This document shows positions 58,132-64,000 of a DNA stretch of 64,000 bases, piece after piece (the first letter of the stretch is position 1; every line of letters starts with the position of its first letter). The DNA comes from Microbacterium karelineae (lineage in GTDB: Bacteria; Actinomycetota; Actinomycetes; Actinomycetales; Microbacteriaceae). Under the pieces are notes generated by a model. It had not been told where the DNA came from, did no database searches, and saw only the letters and a list, made by a program, of their open reading frames with translations. The stretch is from positions 62,001 to 126,000 of the forward strand of contig NZ_WFIX01000184.1 in NCBI RefSeq assembly GCF_009745985.1, written 5' to 3'. The position numbers were made by a program, and so were the translations under genes.

Positions 58132-58884
58132 CTACCCCAGTTCGTCGAGGTCGATGCCGCACACGGTGCCGAGCTCGGCGGCCGCTCGATCGAGCTCGGC
58201 CTCGGCATCGGATGTCTCGTCCGGACCATCGGCCTCGGCCATCGCGTCGTAGGCCGCGCTCAGGTCCTCGAGCGGCTCGCGCACCTCGTCGGTCGTCACC
58301 TCGGCCGCGAGGCCGTCGAGCAGCTCGGGGATCGAGCCCTGCCCGCCCGCGCGACCCGGGTCGGCGGCGATGACGGCCGCGCAGTCCGCGAGCACGTCGA
58401 AGTCGCCCGAGCCCTCGGGCATCGAGTAGCCGGAGTCCTGCTCCGGGACGAGGTCGCCGAACTCGTCGATCACCGTCATCGTGACGCTCAGCACGCCGGC
58501 GACGGCGACGATGACGCCCGCGACGATGCCGAACACGCCGCCCACGATCGAGACGATGAGCGCCGAGACGCTCAGCCCCGTGGCCTGGGCGCGCCGCACG
58601 AGGGCGACGATCGACAGCACGAGTCCCGCGATGAGGAACGGCCAGCCGGCGAACGAGACGTATCCGAGGATCCGCCCGACCTCGGGGATGAACGCGGCGA
58701 AGCCGAGGCAGACGATGACGGCCCCCGCGATGGCGAAGACGAGCGCGAGGATCGCCATCGTCTTCCCGGGCCGCGCGGCCGGCTCTGCGGGAGGCGGTGT
58801 CGGCGCGTTCTGCGGTGGGAGGGGAGCGGTCGGCGCGTGATCGGGCTGTCCGGGCGTTCCGGCGGGAGGCTGCGGGTAGCTCAT
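58132..58884 (-). CDS. DUF4190-like membrane protein
   Basis: A 250-residue protein of unknown function. The first 40 residues are proline-rich and cytosolic (PQPPAGTPGQPDHAPTAPLP). Hydrophobic segments lie at about 42-64, 72-96 and 103-136. The C-terminal 115 residues are acidic and soluble, with two cysteines that might pair outside the cell. The Pro-rich head plus small membrane core is the style of DUF4190 proteins of actinobacteria. It converges on the helicase gene. Confidence 0.7.
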   Translation of the reverse strand: MSYPQPPAGTPGQPDHAPTAPLPPQNAPTPPPAEPAARPGKTMAILALVFAIAGAVIVCLGFAAFIPEVGRILGYVSFAGWPFLIAGLVLSIVALVRRAQATGLSVSALIVSIVGGVFGIVAGVIVAVAGVLSVTMTVIDEFGDLVPEQDSGYSMPEGSGDFDVLADCAAVIAADPGRAGGQGSIPELLDGLAAEVTTDEVREPLEDLSAAYDAMAEADGPDETSDAEAELDRAAAELGTVCGIDLDELG

Positions 58885-58967
58885 AGGACGATTCTCCCGC
58901 GCCGGCGCGGCGAAAGCGACGGAACGCGGAAACTATCGGGTCATCCCGAGCCCTGAGCAGGGGAATG

Positions 58968-59005
58968 CCCCGCCCCTCGCGCACGGCGCGGGGAGCGGGG
59001 CGGGG
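58968..59005 (-). terminator. Imperfect GC-rich hairpin after mtlD
   Basis: CCCCGCCCC (58968-58976) pairs with GGGGCGGGG (58997-59005); an inner CGCGC/GCGCG stem follows after a bulge. It lies 33 bases downstream of the mtlD stop and is a plausible end for the mannitol transcript. Confidence 0.45.
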
Positions 59006-59037
59006 TTCGGAAGTGCGGATTCCGAACGTGTGGGCCG

Positions 59038-60186
59038 CTACGCCGTGTGGCGTGCGACGATGTCGTGCACGGGCGCGAACAGCGGGTGCGACGGATCGAG
59101 CCCCGTCACCTCGGCGGTGAAGGCGTCGGCGCCCTGCGTGCGCAGCTTCTCGTGCATCTGGGCAGCCTGCTCGTCCTCGGCCGAATCGAACGCGAGCGCC
59201 GCATCGACCGCAGCGAGCAGCCCATCCGTGGGGAGCCCGCGCTCTGCGGCGTCGGCCGCGGGGCCGATGAACCGCTCGTGGCGCGACAGCTTGCGCAGGG
59301 GCTGCCGCCCGACGCGGTGCACCGTGTCGGGGAGCGCCGGGTTGCGGAAGCGGCCGAGGATCGTCGCGCGGTACTCGGCGAGCTCGGCATCCGAGAAGCC
59401 GTGCTTCGCGGCGATGACGGCGCTCGTCTCGGCGAGCGCCGCCTCGACCGCACGGGCGACCGCGGGATCGGCGAGGGCGTCGGAGATCCGCTCGATGCCC
59501 GCGCGGGCGCCGTGGTACGCCGTCGCGGCGTGCCCCGTGTTGACCGTGAAGAGCTTGCGCTCGATGTACGGCGCGAGGTCGTCGACGAAGTGCGCGCCGG
59601 GGATGTCCGGCAGCTCGCCGCCGAACGGGCCCCGCTCGATCGCCCACTCGAAGAACGGCTCGACCGTGACGTCGATGCCGGCGCCCTCGGGCTGGCCGGG
59701 CACGATGCGGTCGACGGCCGTGTTCGCGAACACGGCGCGGGCCTCGAGGTCGGGCCACTCGGATCCTGCGAGCTCCGCGATGTGCGCGCGCAGCTGATCC
59801 GTCGCCCCGATGGCGTTCTCGCACGCCATGACCTGCAGGCGCGGCGCGGACGGATCGCGCCGGCGGAGCCCGGCGAGCACGTGCGGCGCGATGAACCTCA
59901 GCACGGTCGGGCCGACGGCGCAGGTGACGAGGTCGGCGGCCGCGACGGCCTCCGCCACCGCGTCCGGATCCGCGGCGCTGTCGAGCGCCGAGAATCCGGT
60001 CACGACGACGTCGCGCCCGCCCTGGCCGACCTCGTGCACCGTGTAGCTGTCGGCGGCGTCGATCGCCGCGACGAGGTGAGCGGCGACGTCGGAGAAGACG
60101 ATCTCGTAGCCGCCCTCCGCGAGCAGCATGCCGACGAAGCCGCGCCCGATGTTCCCGGCCCCGAAGTGCACGGCGGTCTTCGTCAT
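59038..60186 (-). CDS. mtlD: Mannitol-1-phosphate 5-dehydrogenase
   Basis: NAD-dependent oxidation of mannitol 1-phosphate to fructose 6-phosphate. The 382-residue protein starts with the cofactor motif HFGAGNIGRGFVG (residues 7-19). It has the family blocks ACENAIGATD, AVFANTAVDRIVP and the catalytic region ERKLFTVNTGHAATAYHG. The ATG at 60186 follows GAGGAGGGG and is preferred over the upstream start at 60210. It is the last gene of the mannitol unit, 109 bases after mtlA. Confidence 0.96.
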   Translation of the reverse strand: MTKTAVHFGAGNIGRGFVGMLLAEGGYEIVFSDVAAHLVAAIDAADSYTVHEVGQGGRDVVVTGFSALDSAADPDAVAEAVAAADLVTCAVGPTVLRFIAPHVLAGLRRRDPSAPRLQVMACENAIGATDQLRAHIAELAGSEWPDLEARAVFANTAVDRIVPGQPEGAGIDVTVEPFFEWAIERGPFGGELPDIPGAHFVDDLAPYIERKLFTVNTGHAATAYHGARAGIERISDALADPAVARAVEAALAETSAVIAAKHGFSDAELAEYRATILGRFRNPALPDTVHRVGRQPLRKLSRHERFIGPAADAAERGLPTDGLLAAVDAALAFDSAEDEQAAQMHEKLRTQGADAFTAEVTGLDPSHPLFAPVHDIVARHTA

Positions 60187-60207
60187 GTCAACCCCTCCTC
60201 GGAACTG

Positions 60208-60287
60208 CACGACGACGCCAATTCTGTGCGGACTTGTGCGACACGCCGGTGCATCGGGGCTGCGGGCCCAGAATCGGCGTCGTTGTG
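60208..60287. repeat. Long imperfect inverted repeat in the mtlA-mtlD gap
   Basis: Arms 60208-60226 and 60269-60287 pair at 17 of 19 positions around a 42-base spacer that is itself GC-rich and can fold. It nearly fills the gap between two co-directional genes. It could be an mRNA processing or stability element, or an operator pair. Confidence 0.45.
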
Positions 60288-60295
60288 TACGGGCA

Positions 60296-62284
60296 TCATG
60301 CGAGGCCCTCCCTCAGCAGCGCGTACAGCTCGGCGGGGGTTCCGGCGGCCGACAGCTTCGCGACCGCCGCATCGTCGCCGAACTGCACGGCCACTGACTG
60401 GAGGATCTCGAGGTGCGCGCCGCCCTTGCCGGCGATGCCGACGACGAAGGTGGCCGTGTCGCCGTCGCCCCAGTCGACGCCTCCGTCGTAGCGGACGACG
60501 GAGAGGGCTGATCCGAGCACGGCGTCCTTCGCCGCGTCCGTGCCGTGGGGGATCGCGAGGCCGTTGCCCATGAACGTCGACACCGTCTCCTCACGGGCCT
60601 TCATCGCCTCGAGGTAGTCGCCCGTGACGGCGCCAGCCGCCACGAGGATCCCCGCGGCCTCGGCGAGGGCCTCGTCGCGCGTGACGGATCCGGCGTGGAT
60701 CCGCACATACTCGGGCTTCAGGACGTCGCCGTCTGAGGAGGGCGCCGCGGCGGTCGGCTCCGCCTCGGCCGCGGCCGGCGCGTCGCCCGCGCGCTGCGCG
60801 CGGACCATCTCGACGACCTCGTCGTACTCCGGGGCGTTCATGAACTGGCCCACGGAGACATGGATCGCGTCGGGCTCGTTGTGCCTGGCGCGATCGGTGA
60901 GCTGCGCCTGCGTCACGACGAGGTCGGCGGTGCCGTCGAGGTTCGCGATCGACTTGTTCGTCACGTTCACGCCGTCGATCCCCGCGTCCTTGAACTTCTT
61001 GCGCAGGACGCCGGCGCCCATGGCGGAGGATCCCATGCCCGCATCGCACGCGAAGACGACGCGCTCGATGGCCTTCGTCGCAACCGTCTGCGCGCCCGCG
61101 AGACCGGCGAGAACCGACGACTCCTTGCCCTTGTTCGCCTGCGTGCGGGCGACGGCGGACGAGAAGCTGTCGTCGGCGTTCGCGAGGTCGCGCTTCCGGC
61201 TCGCGCGGAGGATGATCGCGGCGATCACGAAGGTGACAGCGGCCGAGACCATCACCGCGAGGATCACGCCGAGGTAATCGCCGCCGGCGGTCTGGATCAT
61301 GACCGCGATGATGGATCCCGGCGCCGCGGGGGCGCGCAGTCCCGTGTCGAAGAGGACGTTCACGGCGACGCCCGACATCCCGCCGGCGATGACCGCGATG
61401 AGCAGCAGCGGCTTCATGAGCACGTACGGGAAGTACACCTCGTGGATGCCGCCGAAGAAGTGGATGATCGCGGCGCCCGGCGCGGAGCCCCGCGCGGCGC
61501 CGACGCCGAAGAACGTGAACGCGAGCAGCAGCCCGAGGCCCACCCCGGGGTTCGCCTCGAGCAGGAACAGCACCGACTTGCCCTGTTCGTCGAGCTCGCC
61601 GATGCCGAGCGGCGTGAGCACGCCGTGGTTGATGGCGTTGTTGAGGAAGAACACCTTCGCCGGCTCGATGAGGATGCTCGTGAGCGGCAGGAGCCCGTTC
61701 TCGACGAGGAACCCGACACCGCCCGACAGCACGCCGGTGATCCAGTTCACGACGGGCGCGAGCACGTAGAAGGCGAAGATCGCGGCGAGGAATCCGAAGA
61801 TCCCCGCCGAGAACATCGACACGAGCATCTCGAAGCCCGCGCGGACCTTCCCTTCCCACAGCGCGTCGAGCTTCTTGATCGCCCACGCCGCGAGCGGGCC
61901 CATGATCATGGCGCCGAGGAACATGTGGATCTGGCCGAGACCCTCTTCGACGCCCTCGACGCGGAGGGCGATGAGCCAGTCGCTTCCCGCGATCGCACCC
62001 ATCGTGGCCACGACACCGACAACGCCACCGCGCTTGTCGTGGATCATGTGCCCGCCCGTGTAGGCGATCAGCAGCGGCAGGAGGTAGTGGATCATCGGGC
62101 CGACGATCGTGTCGAGCGCCGGGACCGGGGTCCAGCCGACCTCGATGAAGAACGCCGTGAACAGGCCCCACGCGACGAGCGCGGGGATGTTGGGCATCAC
62201 CATGCCCGACATGAACGATCCGACCTTCTGCACGACCACCCGGAACCCGCCGGGTGCCTTCGTATCTGATGTCTGCGTTGACAT
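60296..62284 (-). CDS. mtlA: PTS mannitol transporter subunit IICBA
   Basis: Takes up and phosphorylates mannitol. The 662-residue protein has all three domains in one chain. EIIC (about 1-360) has eight or so membrane segments and the GGIHE motif (278-282). EIIB has its phospho-cysteine Cys413 in FACDAGMGSSAMG. A 30-residue Ala/Glu/Pro linker precedes EIIA, whose phospho-histidine is His580 in GLAIPHGT. The ATG at 62284 was chosen at the domain start. It lies 35 bases after ptsI and 109 before mtlD. Confidence 0.96.
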   Translation of the reverse strand: MSTQTSDTKAPGGFRVVVQKVGSFMSGMVMPNIPALVAWGLFTAFFIEVGWTPVPALDTIVGPMIHYLLPLLIAYTGGHMIHDKRGGVVGVVATMGAIAGSDWLIALRVEGVEEGLGQIHMFLGAMIMGPLAAWAIKKLDALWEGKVRAGFEMLVSMFSAGIFGFLAAIFAFYVLAPVVNWITGVLSGGVGFLVENGLLPLTSILIEPAKVFFLNNAINHGVLTPLGIGELDEQGKSVLFLLEANPGVGLGLLLAFTFFGVGAARGSAPGAAIIHFFGGIHEVYFPYVLMKPLLLIAVIAGGMSGVAVNVLFDTGLRAPAAPGSIIAVMIQTAGGDYLGVILAVMVSAAVTFVIAAIILRASRKRDLANADDSFSSAVARTQANKGKESSVLAGLAGAQTVATKAIERVVFACDAGMGSSAMGAGVLRKKFKDAGIDGVNVTNKSIANLDGTADLVVTQAQLTDRARHNEPDAIHVSVGQFMNAPEYDEVVEMVRAQRAGDAPAAAEAEPTAAAPSSDGDVLKPEYVRIHAGSVTRDEALAEAAGILVAAGAVTGDYLEAMKAREETVSTFMGNGLAIPHGTDAAKDAVLGSALSVVRYDGGVDWGDGDTATFVVGIAGKGGAHLEILQSVAVQFGDDAAVAKLSAAGTPAELYALLREGLA

Positions 62285-62319
62285 GGCTGTGTCTGCTTTC
62301 TGGGTGAGGGAGAGGCGGG

Positions 62320-63966
62320 TCAGGCGGCGTCGCGGGCGGCAGACTTCGCGCCGTCGGCGTTCGCCGCGCGGAGCGCCGCCTGGGCGATGCGCTTCGCGTC
62401 GTCGAGGGTGTGGTTCTTCAGCTCCGCGCGCACATCGGCGAGCGCGGAGGGCGACATCGAGAGGGTCTGCACGCCGAGGCCGACGAGCACGACCGCGAGG
62501 AGCGGATCCGCGGCGGCCTCGCCGCACACCCCGACGGGCTTGCCGTTCGCGGCGCCGCCGTCGCCGACCATCTTGATGAGGCGCAGGGCGGCGGGGTGCC
62601 AGGGGCTCTGCAGGTGGGCGACGGATCCGAGCAGCCGGTCGGCGGCCATCGTGTACTGGACGAGGTCGTTCGTGCCGATCGACGCGAAGTCGGCGGTCTT
62701 CAGGATCTCCTCCGCGAGCAGCGCGCTCGACGGGACCTCGACCATGACGCCGGCCGTCTTCAGGCCGAGCTCCTTCGCGAGCGCCGTGAAGTACTCGGTT
62801 TCGTCGACGGTCGCGATCATGGGCGCCATGACCCACACATCGGCGTCGGTCTCCGCCTCGGCGCGGGCGAGCGCCGTGAGCTGGTCGCGCAGGATGCTCT
62901 CGCGGTGCGCGAGGGCGCGGATCCCGCGGCGCCCGAGCGCCGGATTCTCCTCCGCCGCGTCGGTCAGGAAGGGGAGGGGCTTGTCGGCGCCCGCGTCGAG
63001 CACGCGCACGACGACCTTCTTGCCGGCGAACGCGGCGAGCATCCGCCGATAGCTCTCCTGCTGGGCCTCGACCGACGGGGCCTCGTCGCTCGAGAGGAAC
63101 AGGAACTCGGTGCGGAACAGCCCGACGCCCTCCGCCCCGAGCGCGACGGCCTCGGCGGCGCCATCGGCGGATCCGAGGTTCGCGAGCAGCGGGACGGGCG
63201 TGCCGTCGGCGAGCGCGCCCGGCGTGATGGGGGCGGCCGCAGCGGCCTTCCGTGCGGCGGCGCGCTCGGCGGCCTCCCGGAGCTGCTCGTCGGTCGGATC
63301 GGCGATCACGAGATCCTGCGCGGCGTCGACGATGACCGTCTGGCCGTCGGCGAGCTCGGCGGATCCCGTGCCGACGACGGCGACGATGCCCTTCTCGCGG
63401 GCGAGGATCGCCGTGTGCGAGGTGGGGCCGCCCTCCGTCGTGACGACGGCCAGCACCTGGTCGAGGTCGAGCAGCGCCGTGTCGGCGGGCGCGAGATCGG
63501 TCGCGACGAGCACGAACGGATGCCCGGGCTCGGGCACTCCCGGTGCGGGCACGCCGCGCAGGTGCGCGATGACGCGCTGCGCGACGTCCGCGAGGTCGGC
63601 GGCGCGCTCGCCGAGGTACCCGCCGAGCGCCTGCAGCTGCTCCGCGAACTCAGCGAACGCCCGGTGAACGGCGTATTCGCCGGTGGCGCCCGCGTCGATC
63701 TTCGCGTGGACCGTCTCCTCGAGGGTCGGGTCCTCGGCCATCATCGCCTGCGCCTCGAGGACGTCGCGCGCGGATCCGCCTGCCCGCTCGCCGCGCGCAT
63801 TCAGCTCGGCCGCGACGGCCTGGACGGCCTCGGCGACGGCGGCCTTCTCCTCGTCGGGCGTGCGCGTCGAGGGCGCGTCGTCCGGCGCCGCGAGGCCGTC
63901 GGCCATGCGGGCGACGGACCCCTGTGCGACGCCCTGGCCGACGCCCGTCCCGTGGATCGCAGGCAT
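62320..63966 (-). CDS. ptsI: Phosphoenolpyruvate-protein phosphotransferase (PTS enzyme I)
   Basis: Transfers phosphate from PEP to HPr, the first step of all PTS sugar uptake. The 548-residue protein has the swivelling-domain phospho-histidine His184 (EGGPTSHTAILARE) and the PEP-binding barrel blocks ALGRRGIRALAHR, VMVEVPSSALLAEE and IGTNDLVQYTMAADR. The C-terminal cysteine region is VGVCGEAAADPLL. The ATG at 63966 has GGAG eight bases upstream. A GTG at 63975 overlaps the preceding stop (GTGA) and is an alternative adding three residues. Confidence 0.96.
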   Translation of the reverse strand: MPAIHGTGVGQGVAQGSVARMADGLAAPDDAPSTRTPDEEKAAVAEAVQAVAAELNARGERAGGSARDVLEAQAMMAEDPTLEETVHAKIDAGATGEYAVHRAFAEFAEQLQALGGYLGERAADLADVAQRVIAHLRGVPAPGVPEPGHPFVLVATDLAPADTALLDLDQVLAVVTTEGGPTSHTAILAREKGIVAVVGTGSAELADGQTVIVDAAQDLVIADPTDEQLREAAERAAARKAAAAAPITPGALADGTPVPLLANLGSADGAAEAVALGAEGVGLFRTEFLFLSSDEAPSVEAQQESYRRMLAAFAGKKVVVRVLDAGADKPLPFLTDAAEENPALGRRGIRALAHRESILRDQLTALARAEAETDADVWVMAPMIATVDETEYFTALAKELGLKTAGVMVEVPSSALLAEEILKTADFASIGTNDLVQYTMAADRLLGSVAHLQSPWHPAALRLIKMVGDGGAANGKPVGVCGEAAADPLLAVVLVGLGVQTLSMSPSALADVRAELKNHTLDDAKRIAQAALRAANADGAKSAARDAA

Positions 63967-63971
63967 CGGGG

Positions 63972-64000
63972 TCACTCCGCGTCCGTGTCGGTCTCGAGCA
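63972..64000 (-). CDS. Last codons of an upstream gene, probably HPr
   Basis: Only eight codons and the TGA are visible, encoding LETDTDAE. It ends in overlap with a possible ptsI GTG. The position immediately before ptsI and the DAE ending, as in corynebacterial HPr, make ptsH the best guess. The piece is too short for proof. Confidence 0.4.

Noticed and set aside
1-64000. CRISPR arrays, tRNA or rRNA genes, insertion sequences, integrases, attachment sites
   Set aside because: Scanned by eye; no repeat-spacer pattern, cloverleaf with flanking context, transposase or recombinase motif was found.

Overview
The window is high-G+C DNA (roughly two thirds G+C by eye) with strongly GC-ending codons, Actinobacterial-type gene content and frequent 1- or 4-base stop/start overlaps. 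It looks like a chromosomal segment of a Microbacteriaceae member such as Microbacterium. That assignment rests on overall character and protein style, not on a marker gene. I saw no rRNA, tRNA, integrase, transposase or CRISPR array, and no gene-free stretch exceeds about 300 bases.

Layout. 1-3341: succinate dehydrogenase sdhCDAB on the minus strand, with sdhB cut by the window edge. 3563-4675: mannose-1-phosphate guanylyltransferase. 4687-10543: a NitT/TauT-type ABC importer followed by a cytoplasmic Cys-type sulfatase, with a divergent TetR regulator. 11340-17111: a YtcJ-like amidohydrolase, a MoaF-like protein and an APC permease on the minus strand, and two SDR dehydrogenases on the plus strand. 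17148-23998: a branched-chain-amino-acid-type ABC importer with a fused permease/ATPase, a SnoaL-like protein, a second MoaF-like protein and a FeaR-like AraC regulator. 24082-26058: a copper/topaquinone amine oxidase. 26319-34515: a nucleoside importer (BMP lipoprotein, double ATPase, two permeases) with cytidine deaminase, thymidine phosphorylase and adenosine deaminase. 34529-39497: Lrp/AsnC regulator, putrescine-oxidase-type flavoenzyme, APC permease and aldehyde dehydrogenase. 39585-47494: homoprotocatechuate meta-cleavage operon (hpaG-like fusion, GntR, hpaE, hpaD, hpaH, hpaI) with a divergent MHS-type transporter. 47573-55343: thiamine-diphosphate enzyme, aromatic-ring FAD monooxygenase, aldehyde dehydrogenase, GMC oxidoreductase and IclR regulator. 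55570-58884: TetR, DEAD-box RNA helicase and a small membrane protein. 59038-64000: mannitol module (mtlD, mtlA, ptsI, and the last codons of a probable HPr gene).

How the parts could fit. The sulfatase/importer, amidohydrolase, MoaF-like proteins, copper amine oxidase with FeaR-like regulator, aldehyde dehydrogenases, ring monooxygenase and homoprotocatechuate operon would together form a route from sulfated or conjugated aromatic amines (tyramine or dopamine type) to pyruvate and succinate semialdehyde. The aldehyde dehydrogenase at 38136 and SDH could finish that route. This is inference from co-location; no substrate is proven by the sequence. A shared palindrome (core GTATAC) upstream of both the AraC gene and the hpa operon supports a regulatory link.

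Regulatory layout seen: several long perfect hairpins sit at convergent gene ends, several palindromic operators sit in divergent spacers, and three genes look leaderless (TANNNT six or seven bases before the ATG, no Shine-Dalgarno).
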